A stretch of 40,693 nt of DNA, from the NCBI GenBank assembly GCA_964545345.1, contig CAZJFE010000005.1, positions 1-40,693 on the forward strand, read 5' to 3'. Shown here piece by piece: positions 28,472 to 36,793 of the stretch (the stretch's first letter is position 1; every line of letters begins with the position of its first letter). The notes beneath the pieces are model-generated. The model did no database searches. It was not told the origin of the DNA and worked only from the letters and a program-made list of their open reading frames with translations. This DNA comes from JAUSKF01 sp964545345. Its GTDB lineage: Bacteria; Patescibacteriota; Minisyncoccia; UBA6257; WO2-44-18. The translations under genes were made by a program, and so were the position numbers.

Positions 28472-29185
28472 ATGAAAAATAAGATGAAAAAAGAAGTACT
28501 CGTCCCAGCGAAAGATCTACCAATCAATCCTCACCCGCATGACTGGCGGCATTCTTTCCACTGGCGGGTCTTCCGGATTATGGCGGAATTCGTGGATGGC
28601 TTTCAGTTTTTAGCCGACATCAAAAAGGCGGCCACCTTCTTCGGTTCGGCACGCTTCGCCGAAGGTAATCATTGGTATAAAGTTGCCCGAGATCTGGCTA
28701 AAATGCTCGCTAAAGCCAAATTTAGCGTAATAACAGGCGGTGGGCCGGGTATCATGGAGGCAGGCAATCGTGGCGCTTATGAGGCAGGTGGAGATTCAGT
28801 CGGAATTGATATCCAATTGCCTTATGAACAACGCATCAATCCCTACGTAACAAAGGGACATGGTTTCTACTACTTCTTCACCAGAAAAGTAATGCTGGCT
28901 TATTCGGCGCAGGCTTATGTGTTCTTCCCGGGCGGATATGGAACGCTGGATGAGCTAATGGAAATTCTGACGTTGGTCCAGACAAAAAAAATCCACGACA
29001 ATGTTCCGATTGTTCTGGTAGGGAAAGATTTTTGGGGTGACCTGAACGACTGGATGAAAAAGAAGTTGGTTGATCAATATGAAACGATTGATCCGGAAGA
29101 TTTAAAACTCTACACGATTGTTGATACCGCGAAGGAGGCCTACGAAATAGTGAAAAAATCCAAACCGAGGGAGGAACTTAAATAG
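28472..29185 (+). CDS. LOG family protein (TIGR00730, nucleoside-monophosphate phosphoribohydrolase type)
   Basis: A 237-residue protein of the LOG / former lysine-decarboxylase-like family, which cleaves the N-glycosidic bond of nucleoside 5'-monophosphates or cytokinin-type derivatives. The motifs GGGPGIMEAGNRGAYEAGG (about 90-108) and PGGYGTLDELMEILT (about 152-166) are exact. An N-terminal extension with HDWRHSFHWRVFRIMAEFVDGF is typical of the longer bacterial group. The exact substrate is unknown. It is divergent from the metal transporter and shares the palindrome between them. Confidence 0.88.
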   Translation: MKNKMKKEVLVPAKDLPINPHPHDWRHSFHWRVFRIMAEFVDGFQFLADIKKAATFFGSARFAEGNHWYKVARDLAKMLAKAKFSVITGGGPGIMEAGNRGAYEAGGDSVGIDIQLPYEQRINPYVTKGHGFYYFFTRKVMLAYSAQAYVFFPGGYGTLDELMEILTLVQTKKIHDNVPIVLVGKDFWGDLNDWMKKKLVDQYETIDPEDLKLYTIVDTAKEAYEIVKKSKPREELK

Positions 29186-29222
29186 AAACTGGGCAATAGA
29201 AACTAGTTACTGGAAACTGAGA
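29184..29222. repeat. Short-word repeat spacer after the LOG gene
   Basis: The word AATAGAAACTGG recurs as AATAGAAACT-GGGC, AATAGAAACT-AGTT and TGGAAACTG in about 39 nt. It is non-coding. It resembles the serial-word spacer at 10338-10378 in style but not in sequence. Confidence 0.5.
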
Positions 29223-29225
29223 AAG

Positions 29226-29252
29226 AAAAACCCCGCTAGACGCGGGGTTTGC
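29226..29252 (-). terminator. Terminator of the 29236-29439 gene
   Basis: AAACCCCGC and GCGGGGTTT stem; minus-strand tail TTTTTCTTTC. The stop codon lies at the edge of the loop. Confidence 0.9.
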
Positions 29253-29439
29253 TCTCATTCTTCTCTTTCGGCTTCTCTTGCATCCACATGTAGCCAAAAA
29301 TGATGCCGACCGTGAGATGCATAAGGTTATAGGTGCATACCTTCCAAAACGGATACTGCGGGTTGAAATCCATCCCAATAGCACTAGCGATGATCTTCGT
29401 CATTACATAAAGAACAAGAAGAACCAGGATCGCTCTCAC
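29236..29439 (-). CDS. Small two-helix membrane protein
   Basis: A 67-residue protein with two membrane segments (about 2-20 and 38-55) and a Lys/Glu-rich C-terminal tail (EKPKEKNESKP). The start is GTG at 29439, supported by AGGAG 7 nt upstream; the longer open frame to 29583 lacks a site and crosses the aceA terminator. It has its own promoter (29469-29496) and terminator. Unknown function. Confidence 0.55.
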   Translation of the reverse strand: MRAILVLLVLYVMTKIIASAIGMDFNPQYPFWKVCTYNLMHLTVGIIFGYMWMQEKPKEKNESKPRV

Positions 29440-29468
29440 CTTTTTACTCCTGAATAATAACTGTGGAG

Positions 29469-29496
29469 ATAATAGCAGAAAAATCCGTAAAGTCAA
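29469..29496 (-). promoter_or_regulatory. Promoter for the 29236-29439 gene
   Basis: Minus strand TTGACT (29496-29491), 16 nt spacer, TATTAT (29474-29469), leader about 25 nt with AGGAG. Confidence 0.6.
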
Positions 29497-29500
29497 TAAG

Positions 29501-29530
29501 AAAAAACCGCCCGAACCGGGCGGTTTGAAT
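29501..29530 (-). terminator. Terminator of the aceBA operon
   Basis: AAACCGCCCG and CGGGCGGTTT with loop AAC; minus-strand tail TTTTTTCTT. It lies just after the aceA stop. Confidence 0.9.
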
Positions 29531-29536
29531 TTAACC

Positions 29537-31012
29537 TCAACTCTGTCCTTCAACAACCGGCGAACCGGATGGATCAGGCGCAACCGGTGGTTTTTCCTTG
29601 GCTTCGTGCCCGTGGAAACGTTCCTCCGTTGAGCCCTCCATCGCTAAAGTAGAAGACTGACCGCCGGAATTAATTTTGGCGACTTCATCGTAGTAGCCGG
29701 TGCCAACTTCCCTCTGGTGGCGAACAGCCGTAAAGCCATCCGATTTCTCCAGAGCGAGCTCTTCGTCCTGCAATTCCACAAAGGCCGCCATAGCCCGATT
29801 GCGATAACCGCGCGCCAGTTTAAACATGGAATACGTCAGCGCGTGATAACCGGCCAGAGTCACGAAGACGAACTTATAGCCCATCTTATACAACTCATCC
29901 TGGAAGCTCTCAAAGAGACCCTCCAAAACTTGCCGATCCCGTTGATTCGTCGGATCCAAGCCGTGCTTTTTCGCAAAATCTTTAGTCCATGGGAACGAGG
30001 GAGAGCAGTTATACATCAACAGCTTACCCGGGTGTTCCTTGTGAACCAATTCCGCGAACTCGCGGGCTTCATCCAAATCAGCGGTTTTAGTTTCCATCCA
30101 AAGCATGTCGCAGTACGGAGCGTAAGCAATCGCCCGGGCGGCGGCGGCCTTCAATCCACAGCGGATTCGGAAATAACCTTCCGGAGTCCGAAGCGGCGTC
30201 CAAGAACCGGTAACTCCCTTGGCTGTCCATTTGGAAGTCAACCCGAGTTCCAGCGCCTCGCTGTAAGTCATTTCCTTGCCATCCGCGTCGTTAGCTCCTA
30301 GGATCCAAAGCTTGTCCCGATCGTCAATTTCCGAAGTCATCAGAGTGGCCGCTTCCGCGTCAGTGCGCCCAACGATAACCGTTTGGACACCCATCACATC
30401 GGCCGCTAATCTAGCGTCCAACAAAGCCGAAATGAATTGACTCGTCGGCACGAGAACTTTGCCGCCCATGTGACCACACTTCTTTTCCGAACCGAGTTGA
30501 TCTTCAAAGTGGACACCGGCGGCGCCCGCTTCAATCATGTGCTTCATCAACTCAAAGGGATTAGTTTTGCCACCCCATCCGGATTCAGCGTCAGCCATCA
30601 AGGGCACGAAGAAATCAATATCGCTCTTGCCTTCGGACTTTTGAATCAGATCATCTTTCCGAAGAGCGCGATTGATTCTGTCCACCAACAGCGGAACGCT
30701 ATCAACCGGATAAACACTGACATCGGGATAAGTCTCCCGAGCAGAGTTGGCGTCGGCCGCCGTTTGCCAACCGCTGACGTAAATCGCCTTCAATCCGGCT
30801 TTCACCATTTGGGAGGCCTGCAAACCGGTCATCGCGCCAAGAGCGCGCACCGGAATGGAACCATTTAGCATCTGCCAAAGCCGGGCCGCTCCTACTTGAG
30901 CAAGCGTCCAGGTAATCGGCAACGTGCCACGGATTCTTTCCACGTCCTTCCAGATATAATTTCGCTTAATTCCCTTCCATCGTTCGGAAGTCCAAGGATA
31001 GTCATTATCCAT
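29537..31012 (-). CDS. aceA: Isocitrate lyase
   Basis: A 491-residue enzyme that splits isocitrate into glyoxylate and succinate, the first step of the glyoxylate bypass. The signature KKCGHMGG with catalytic Cys179 is present, as are VSGWQTAADANSARETYPD (about 79-97), LMADAESGWGG (138-148), NCSPSFPWTKD and the late FQDELYKMGYKFVFVTLAGY. Against bacterial AceA (about 435 residues) there is a C-terminal extension of roughly 40-50 residues ending in a Pro-rich tail (KEKPPVAPDPSGSP). The ATG is immediately after the malate synthase stop (TAAATG), so translation is coupled. The bypass is unusual in such reduced genomes. Confidence 0.95.
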   Translation of the reverse strand: MDNDYPWTSERWKGIKRNYIWKDVERIRGTLPITWTLAQVGAARLWQMLNGSIPVRALGAMTGLQASQMVKAGLKAIYVSGWQTAADANSARETYPDVSVYPVDSVPLLVDRINRALRKDDLIQKSEGKSDIDFFVPLMADAESGWGGKTNPFELMKHMIEAGAAGVHFEDQLGSEKKCGHMGGKVLVPTSQFISALLDARLAADVMGVQTVIVGRTDAEAATLMTSEIDDRDKLWILGANDADGKEMTYSEALELGLTSKWTAKGVTGSWTPLRTPEGYFRIRCGLKAAAARAIAYAPYCDMLWMETKTADLDEAREFAELVHKEHPGKLLMYNCSPSFPWTKDFAKKHGLDPTNQRDRQVLEGLFESFQDELYKMGYKFVFVTLAGYHALTYSMFKLARGYRNRAMAAFVELQDEELALEKSDGFTAVRHQREVGTGYYDEVAKINSGGQSSTLAMEGSTEERFHGHEAKEKPPVAPDPSGSPVVEGQS

Positions 31013-32596
31013 TTAAATCCCTTTCAAGTTTCTAACGGAAATTATATGCTCGTAAGCCGCCAGTGTCAAAAACTCCGGCAGACGCTTCGCGAAAATCATT
31101 CTCCGAACCAACTTTTTAGCGAGCGGGTATTTACCGCCTTTGAACTGACGATTTTCCTGCTTCATGATTGCCTGCATCTTCCGCGCATCCAATCTTCCAC
31201 CTTCCTCAAGCTTTACCTTATGTTTCAAACGCGCGGACAAACAAACCCGATTCTTCTCAGCAGTCGCCACGTCTTCCATCAAATTCTCCAGCGCCGCGGC
31301 GCCCACTCCTCTCAGCCAACCCTCAAGATACATCAGCAAAACCCGATACATCTGGCGAGTTGCCTTCTCCGTGATTTTCCCACAGGGAATCGCCAACAGA
31401 TCGGCCGCCGTCACCTTTACGTCTTCTCTAAGAACGTGCAACTGATTCGGACCGGGCATAAACGCCTTGAACTTCAACAGCGACGGCTTGACCGATTTCG
31501 GATGCGCCACCCAAGTACCGTCGTGTCCCGCCTTTACTTCCCGCTCTTTATCCTGATTGATTTTCTCGGTCGCGATAGCATTAATCGCTTCGTCCTTGGA
31601 GGGAATCTGCGCCGCCATCCCACCCATCGCGAAAATCCCACGCTGGTGGCAAGTCTGGATCAAAAGCAGTGAATAGGCGGTTAGGAACCACTGGTCCATG
31701 CCAAGATCGCCCGGATCCGGTAGAACAAATTCCGGGAACAGAAAGAACTTCTTCTGCAAACTAAACAAATAATCCCACCGGCCGCAGTTCAATCCGACAA
31801 TTCTTCCACGCAATTCATAGATAATTTCGTGCATTTCAAAAACCGCGGGAATTGTCTCAATTAAGACCGTGACCTTAACGCAATTCTTGGGTAAACCAAG
31901 CAGGTACTCAATGCGATTAAGAATATCGTTAATCAGTCTGGCTTCCAGATAGCTTTCCGTCTTCGGACTATACAGACATGGCGTGATTCCCTGGTCTAGT
32001 AATTCCTTGGCGTTGTGAGCCAAAAACATCGCTACATCAAAAATCCATGCTGGTACCGGATCGTCGTCAACCAACACGTGCTTTTCCTGCAAATGCAGGC
32101 CGCGTGGACGATACATCAGAACCGAAGTCTTTTCCTCTAACTGATATTTCTTCTCATCAGATTCAAAGGTGATTGTTCTGCGAACCGCGTCACGAAGATT
32201 CCACTGACCGGTAAGAATGTTGGAAAAGGTCGGCGACTCGGAATCCTCCGAATCCGCCATGTACACGTTCGCTCCGGAGTTTAGGCCGTTAATCAATCCC
32301 TTTCTAAGAGACGCCGGCCCGGTCATTTCTACCGTCCGATCAAAAATATCGGCCGGAATCGGTCCAGCTTTCCATTTCCCGTTACGGATATGAGCGGTTT
32401 CCGGAAGAAAATCAAATTTCTTCCCGGCATTAATTCCCCGCTGACGATAAACCCTTTGCGCTAGCAAATGTTCAATCACATCCCAGTAAGTTCTGGTCAG
32501 AGATTCCACTAACGACAAACTTTCTTTAGTCAAAACAATATCAGCGCATTCAGGCAAATCCTTTCCCACTACTTCAATGCACTTACCGCATTCCAT
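31013..32596 (-). CDS. aceB: Malate synthase A
   Basis: A 527-residue malate synthase of the A class, which condenses glyoxylate with acetyl-CoA to malate. Family landmarks: YMADSEDSESPTFSN (about 111-125), MYRPRGLHLQEKHVLVD (about 160-176), VLIETIPAVFEMHEIIYELR, GLNCGRWDYLFS, MGGMAAQIPSKD, DGTWVAHPKSV and the C-terminal LMEDVATAEKNRVCLSARLKH. Length matches E. coli AceB (533). The N-terminal Cys pair MECGKCIEV is unusual. ATG 32596 has AAGGA 8 nt upstream. It is first in an operon with aceA, driven by the promoter at 32625-32653. Confidence 0.95.
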   Translation of the reverse strand: MECGKCIEVVGKDLPECADIVLTKESLSLVESLTRTYWDVIEHLLAQRVYRQRGINAGKKFDFLPETAHIRNGKWKAGPIPADIFDRTVEMTGPASLRKGLINGLNSGANVYMADSEDSESPTFSNILTGQWNLRDAVRRTITFESDEKKYQLEEKTSVLMYRPRGLHLQEKHVLVDDDPVPAWIFDVAMFLAHNAKELLDQGITPCLYSPKTESYLEARLINDILNRIEYLLGLPKNCVKVTVLIETIPAVFEMHEIIYELRGRIVGLNCGRWDYLFSLQKKFFLFPEFVLPDPGDLGMDQWFLTAYSLLLIQTCHQRGIFAMGGMAAQIPSKDEAINAIATEKINQDKEREVKAGHDGTWVAHPKSVKPSLLKFKAFMPGPNQLHVLREDVKVTAADLLAIPCGKITEKATRQMYRVLLMYLEGWLRGVGAAALENLMEDVATAEKNRVCLSARLKHKVKLEEGGRLDARKMQAIMKQENRQFKGGKYPLAKKLVRRMIFAKRLPEFLTLAAYEHIISVRNLKGI

Positions 32597-32624
32597 TATC
32601 TATCCTTTCAATGGTCCGCCGGTA

Positions 32625-32653
32625 ATCTTACGCTTTTTGAACTATTTTTTCAA
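32625..32653 (-). promoter_or_regulatory. Promoter of the aceBA operon
   Basis: Minus strand TTGAAA (32653-32648), 17 nt spacer, TAAGAT (32630-32625). The leader is about 20-25 nt with an AAGGA site. Confidence 0.6.
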
Positions 32654-32654
32654 T

Positions 32655-32682
32655 AAAAAAGCCCGCTTTTCAGCGGGCTTAG
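32655..32682 (-). terminator. Terminator of nrdJ
   Basis: AAGCCCGCT and AGCGGGCTT stem with minus-strand tail TTTTTTATTG. It ends 1-2 nt before the aceB -35 box. Confidence 0.9.
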
Positions 32683-32687
32683 GCGAG

Positions 32688-35021
32688 CTAGACAATTTCG
32701 CAAACTCCGGCGCTACAAGCCAATTCCTTAGCGCCTTTAGTTTCGTCGTCCTGCTCATAGAGCACAATCTCAGCAAAATCCATTGCCGGTAGCTTCTTCA
32801 GCAATTCCTGGTACTTTTCTTCAGCATGCTTAACAATCTTCACCTCTCCGGTTTTCTCATCCACCACCTTGTCATCCAAAATGTCCTCATAAGGCGCCTG
32901 CGGGTAGACGCGTTCGTCTTCTTCCTTAGGCAGGAAAGCCAGTCCGCCAACCATATCCCAGTTATCATGCACCCAGTTTCCGGCCTTCATCCACTCGTTT
33001 TTACCGATGGAAATAGTAGCCGACGGGTTGTGCTCGGTGAAATGCTCTTTCAGCATCTTCCAGTGATCCAGCTGAGAAACCACGTGCAAATCATGGCGGG
33101 TAATCGCCCCCTCGGGAGCTTTCACCACGAAATCCAACACGTAATTCGCCACCGCGCCCGGAGTCTGATAGACATCCTGGGCGTAAGGATATTTCTGATC
33201 TTTCAGCATCTCAAACAGCGGGTCGGTAGCGGAAATGCGAATCCGGCGGATGTAATATTGAGCATGCCGCGGATGCAATCCGGAAGCCGAATCAACTAGT
33301 TGAGAAACAGTGCCGGAGGGCTTCACGCAGGTAATCGCCGTGGACTGATTGATGCCAAACTTCTTGGCGTATTCGCTGTTGACGGCGATGGCTTTGTCTT
33401 TCAATTTCTGCAAAACCGCCGGATCGCGAACGATCGGGCAATCCCACTGGCCGGTCAAAGAAACTCCAAGCAAACGCTCTTCGTCGCAATTCTTTTTCCA
33501 CTGACGGGAAAGATACTGGAAATTAGTCAAAGTGGACTGATAAGTGCCGAGGATGGTCGCGAGGCGGATCTTTTCCAACAAAGTCTCTTCGGTGTCTTCC
33601 TGACGGCAAACCACTTCGGTTAGATTGCAGAATTGCTTGGATTTCAGAATAATTTCGCCGCACGGATTCGTGCCGCAAGTAGCCGCGTCTTTCTCAAAAA
33701 CTTTCCAACGCCTGGCCGGAAGCTGTAGTTTCAGACCGGCGCGGTTGAAAATTCCGCGTTCGCCGCTCTTGCTGTCTTTCAAAGATTTCCATTCGTCCAT
33801 GAAATCACCGGAGTGCGGTCGGTCATTATAGGCCGCCGAATTGTTGGCCATATGACGCTGACCTTGTCCCTGGTTCCAGAATTCACCCCATTTAGCCGTC
33901 CGCATTTCCAAATCATCAATGCTGGAGAGCGAAAGCATAGCGCTACGGCGCACGCCGCCCATTTCCACGATTTCCCCTACTTTACAGGCAATATCGTGGA
34001 CATCAATCGGCTTCAGGCGTCGACCCTGACGCGCCAAGACTTTCCCGCGGGCGAATTCCATCAGCGCTTTCAACGGAGCCGGACCGGAACTGCGTCCGCC
34101 CATCGTATGCAAACGCGCGCCCATCGGCCGAAGCTTGGAGTAATCAACTTCAACATCCTTCCCCTCAAACCAGTGTTCCATCGCGTCCGCGAAAGCATCC
34201 GCCCAACCTTCCTTGCTATCTTCCACGACAATCTTTTCTTTCGGAGCGCCCTTTTGCTTTTCAATTCTGGGAAGTTTTTCCACGTTCTCATATTCCACGG
34301 AAAAACCGACTCCGGTTCCACACATGGAGAGATACATGATCTCGGCGAAATCGCGAAGTTCGGAAATGGCAATGAAGGAGCAGTTGTAACCGCAAACGTT
34401 GGTAGAACGGGCGGCCGGACCGGCAGCCCATAAAAGTCGCATTGACGGCATCACTCGCATATTCAGAACCGCCTCGCGAACTTCCGCGTATTCTTTATCA
34501 GTCAGCTTTTTCTTGAGATTTTCTTTCATGAACGCCATGTAACGATCCACGGCTTCAATCCAGGTCTCGCGCCGACCCTCTTCTTCAATCCAACGGGAGT
34601 AACTGCGGTAGAAAATAAATTCACCAAGTGGATTTCGGAAGTATTTTTTGCTGTCGGCCACCAATTTCTTGACTCGTTCCGGGACTTCCCGCTTCTGTTC
34701 ACGCACCTGCGCCCGGTCTTTCCGGTAAATAATGTAGGCCTTGGCGGTTTTCGTGTAATCCATGATCATCAGCGTCTCTTCCACCACGTTCTGGATGGTT
34801 TCAATATCCAAAACTTCTTTAGCGGAGTGTTCTTTTCTCAAAACTTTCATTACTTTATCGGCAACTCGCTCGGCGTCCTTCTCATTTCCTTCTTTAGTAG
34901 CGCTCAACGCCTTAAAAACAGCGCTGGTAATGCGGTTTTGATCAAATGGGACAACTTTTCCGTCCCGTTTTTTTACGCTGGTGAACATTTCTTTGGTCGG
35001 TTTCTCTTTTTCCTTCTTCAA
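32688..35021 (-). CDS. nrdJ: Adenosylcobalamin-dependent ribonucleoside-triphosphate reductase (class II)
   Basis: A 777-residue monomeric class II reductase of the Lactobacillus RTPR type, making dNTPs without oxygen-dependent radicals. An N-terminal ATP-cone (about 12-105, VKKRDGKVVPFDQNRI) suggests dATP/ATP control. The redox pair is Cys210 (NVCGYNC) with Cys465 (FCNLTE); Cys454 in NPCGEI carries the thiyl radical with Glu456. The spacing of 11 matches RTPR C408/C419. The C-terminal shuttle pair CSAGVC (769/774) also keeps the RTPR spacing. No B12 synthesis genes are seen, so cobalamin must be imported. The start is TTG at 35021 with AGAGGA 5 nt upstream. Confidence 0.95.
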   Translation of the reverse strand: MKKEKEKPTKEMFTSVKKRDGKVVPFDQNRITSAVFKALSATKEGNEKDAERVADKVMKVLRKEHSAKEVLDIETIQNVVEETLMIMDYTKTAKAYIIYRKDRAQVREQKREVPERVKKLVADSKKYFRNPLGEFIFYRSYSRWIEEEGRRETWIEAVDRYMAFMKENLKKKLTDKEYAEVREAVLNMRVMPSMRLLWAAGPAARSTNVCGYNCSFIAISELRDFAEIMYLSMCGTGVGFSVEYENVEKLPRIEKQKGAPKEKIVVEDSKEGWADAFADAMEHWFEGKDVEVDYSKLRPMGARLHTMGGRSSGPAPLKALMEFARGKVLARQGRRLKPIDVHDIACKVGEIVEMGGVRRSAMLSLSSIDDLEMRTAKWGEFWNQGQGQRHMANNSAAYNDRPHSGDFMDEWKSLKDSKSGERGIFNRAGLKLQLPARRWKVFEKDAATCGTNPCGEIILKSKQFCNLTEVVCRQEDTEETLLEKIRLATILGTYQSTLTNFQYLSRQWKKNCDEERLLGVSLTGQWDCPIVRDPAVLQKLKDKAIAVNSEYAKKFGINQSTAITCVKPSGTVSQLVDSASGLHPRHAQYYIRRIRISATDPLFEMLKDQKYPYAQDVYQTPGAVANYVLDFVVKAPEGAITRHDLHVVSQLDHWKMLKEHFTEHNPSATISIGKNEWMKAGNWVHDNWDMVGGLAFLPKEEDERVYPQAPYEDILDDKVVDEKTGEVKIVKHAEEKYQELLKKLPAMDFAEIVLYEQDDETKGAKELACSAGVCEIV

Positions 35022-35037
35022 GCAATCCTCTTTTCTA

Positions 35038-35066
35038 AATTGGTAAGGTTCTAACTACCAATTATA
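35038..35066 (-). promoter_or_regulatory. nrdJ -10 box with operator-like inverted repeat
   Basis: Minus-strand TATAAT (35066-35061) is overlapped by AATTGGTA (35038-35045) and TACCAATT (35056-35063), a perfect 8 bp inverted repeat with a 10 nt centre. It is placed where a repressor would block initiation, or where the 5' end of the mRNA would form a hairpin. It does not resemble the usual tandem NrdR boxes. Confidence 0.5.
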
Positions 35067-35141
35067 CTTTTATTTTACTTGGCTAGCAAAATCGCAAGCA
35101 ATCCACAGAAAACCATAGCAAGACACTTTCGTTGGAAATAA

Positions 35142-35169
35142 AAAAACCGGCTACGTTTTTCCGGTTTCA
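35142..35169 (-). terminator. Terminator of the 35151-35333 gene
   Basis: AAACCGG and CCGGTTT stem; minus-strand tail TTTTTTTATTTCC. The stop codon is in the loop. Confidence 0.8.
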
Positions 35170-35333
35170 GTAGGTTTTTCGGGCATTTTCAAGTAACCCT
35201 CATCCTCTAACTTCAAATAAATGCGATGAACTAGCGATGGACCGGGAAGTTTTGCTTCCAATGCCTCATTGCCCTCTTTTATAGCTTCGGAAATCAAATA
35301 GTGAACGGGCGTCCAACTAAGCGGCGATTCCAT
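35151..35333 (-). CDS. Small unknown soluble protein, 60 aa
   Basis: A 60-residue protein with a helix-rich pattern (VHYLISEAIKEGNEALEA, SLVHRIYLKLEDEGYL) that could form a small winged-helix-like unit, but no family is recognised. ATG 35333 is chosen because AGGAG lies 6 nt upstream; the ATG at 35339 is too close to that site. The stop lies in the loop of its terminator. It lies alone between nrdJ and tRNA-Phe. Confidence 0.5.
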   Translation of the reverse strand: MESPLSWTPVHYLISEAIKEGNEALEAKLPGPSLVHRIYLKLEDEGYLKMPEKPTETGKT

Positions 35334-35400
35334 CACCATCTCCTGAATTTAGAACTCCCGAAAATATAACATTTACACCAAAAAAACGAAAGATTACGCG

Positions 35401-35428
35401 TTGATTTTTATACCATTTTGGCTATAAT
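35401..35428 (+). promoter_or_regulatory. tRNA-Phe promoter
   Basis: TTGATT (35401-35406), 16 nt spacer, perfect TATAAT (35423-35428), 9 nt before the mature tRNA 5' end. Confidence 0.75.
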
Positions 35429-35437
35429 AATCCTTAG

Positions 35438-35509
35438 GCCGCGGTAGCTCAGTGGTAGAGCGCAGCCCTGAAGAGGCTGGCGTCGGGTGTTCGATTCACC
35501 CCCGCGGCA
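35438..35509 (+). tRNA. tRNA-Phe (GAA)
   Basis: A full cloverleaf: acceptor stem GCCGCGG/CCGCGGC, D arm with AGCTCAGTGGTAGAGC, anticodon stem CAGCC/GGCTG with loop CTGAAGA giving anticodon GAA, T arm GGTGTTCGATTCACC. It reads UUC/UUU. CCA is not encoded and must be added by the CCA-adding enzyme. It has its own promoter and terminator. Confidence 0.96.
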
Positions 35510-35513
35510 CAAT

Positions 35514-35540
35514 AAAAAATCCGCTTCGCGCGGATTTTTT
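35514..35540. terminator. Bidirectional terminator of tRNA-Phe and tgt
   Basis: AAAAAATCCGC (35514-35524) pairs with GCGGATTTTTT (35530-35540). It overlaps the tgt stop codon on the other strand. Confidence 0.92.
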
Positions 35541-36699
35541 ATGCTTCTTTCGCAATCTTTTCCCGAACACTCCGCAACAGATCCTCCATGAAAAATAAAT
35601 TGTGCGTCGTCAGTAAAATCGGGCCAAGCATTTCGTTGGCGCGGAAGAGATGATTCAAATAGGCGCGGGAGTAATTCCTGCAAACATAGCAACCGCAATT
35701 TTTATTAATCGGCGCTTTGTCCTCCCGACAAACGGCGCCGCGAAGATTCAATCGCTTCCCGCCCGGCAATAAAGCCGCGCCGTTGCGTCCCAAACGAGTA
35801 GGCTCCACGCAGTCAAAGGTATCAATCCCTTGCTCCACTGCTTGCAAAATGTCCTTCTCGGCTCCAATACCAAGCAAATGCCGTGGTTTGTTGTCCGGTA
35901 AATTCGGAATCGTCCAATTTAGCACTTTCTTCATTTCTAATTTTCCAAACGAGCCGCCGATCCCAAAACCGTCAAAGCCCATCTTAGCAATCGCTTTCGC
36001 GCTAGCAATCCGCAGGTCTTTGTAGGCGCCGCCTTGGACGATCCCAAACAGAGCCTGCCTAGCGGCAGGTAAACCTGTTTTCTTCCCCTTGAATGCCTTC
36101 AGACAACGCCTCGCCCAACGGTGAGTGCGCTCCATGGAATTCTTGGTATATTCCTTGTCATGCATTGGTGAAGTGCACTCATCAAACGCGAAAATCATGT
36201 CCGCGCCCAAATTTTCCTGGATTTTAATGGATTTTTCCGGAGTCAAAAAATGCTGAGAACCATCTAAGTGCGATTTAAATTCTACGCCCTCCTCGCTGAT
36301 TTTGGTAAATCTTTCTCTCGTCGCGTGCTCGGCTTCTCCCTCCGCCTTTTTGGAATTTTTAATAATTTTACTCACGCCGCCGTGCTCAATAGCCGCGCCT
36401 AAACTGAAAACCTGAAAGCCACCGCTGTCGGTCCAAATCGGGCGGTCCCAATTCATAAACTTGTGCAAACCACCCATCTTTTTCACTAACCCATCGCCTG
36501 GACGCAAATATAAATGATAGGTATTGGAAAGGAGCGATTCAAAACCGATCGTTTTCAATTGATCAGTGGTCAATCCCTTAATCGCGGCCTGCGTCGCCAC
36601 CGGAACAAAAGCCGGCGTGTGAATCACGCCGTGCTTAGTTTTGATAAGACCCAGGCGAGCTCTGGTTTTCTTAGATCTCTTTAGTATTTCAAATTCCAT
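35539..36699 (-). CDS. tgt: Queuine/preQ1 tRNA-ribosyltransferase
   Basis: A 386-residue TGT, which exchanges guanine 34 of tRNA-Asp, Asn, His and Tyr for preQ1. The catalytic segments DSGGFQVFSLGA (about 91-102) and DCVEPTRLGRNGAALL (about 290-305, nucleophilic Asp) are present. The zinc site is CGCYVCRNYSRAYLNHLF plus a later His in LLTTHNLFF. Bacterial-type length. No queC-F genes are seen, so preQ1 or queuine may be salvaged. The ATG has no SD; its upstream region has an AT-rich inverted repeat (36711-36790). Confidence 0.95.
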   Translation of the reverse strand: MEFEILKRSKKTRARLGLIKTKHGVIHTPAFVPVATQAAIKGLTTDQLKTIGFESLLSNTYHLYLRPGDGLVKKMGGLHKFMNWDRPIWTDSGGFQVFSLGAAIEHGGVSKIIKNSKKAEGEAEHATRERFTKISEEGVEFKSHLDGSQHFLTPEKSIKIQENLGADMIFAFDECTSPMHDKEYTKNSMERTHRWARRCLKAFKGKKTGLPAARQALFGIVQGGAYKDLRIASAKAIAKMGFDGFGIGGSFGKLEMKKVLNWTIPNLPDNKPRHLLGIGAEKDILQAVEQGIDTFDCVEPTRLGRNGAALLPGGKRLNLRGAVCREDKAPINKNCGCYVCRNYSRAYLNHLFRANEMLGPILLTTHNLFFMEDLLRSVREKIAKEA

Positions 36700-36710
36700 A
36701 AAATGAAGCT

Positions 36711-36790
36711 CTAATATCTAATAACTAGATCCTAAACAATCTCAAAATTTAAATTAACTAATTTTTTAGAAATTAGAATTTAGATATTAG
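36711..36790. repeat. AT-rich spacer with inverted repeat
   Basis: CTAATATCTAA (36711-36721) is the inverse of TTAGATATTAG (36780-36790). Between them AATTTAAATTAACTAATT and TTTAGAAATTAGAATT give further short repeats. It lies between tgt and the Sua5/YrdC gene. It could be a late terminator for the latter or part of the tgt leader; it has no coding content. Confidence 0.5.
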
Positions 36791-36793
36791 GAA

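Noticed and set aside
29440..29583. N-terminal extension of the 29236 membrane protein
   Set aside because: It would cross the aceA terminator and the start of the next promoter; GTG 29439 has a clear AGGAG.
31021..31045. TTCTAACGG resembling the arm of the leader at 21351-21363
   Set aside because: It is inside the coding sequence of aceB (SVRNLKG) and has no matching partner arm; chance match.
29717..31672. Long plus-strand open frames opposite aceA and aceB
   Set aside because: They are antisense shadows of two well-recognised enzymes with intact motifs.
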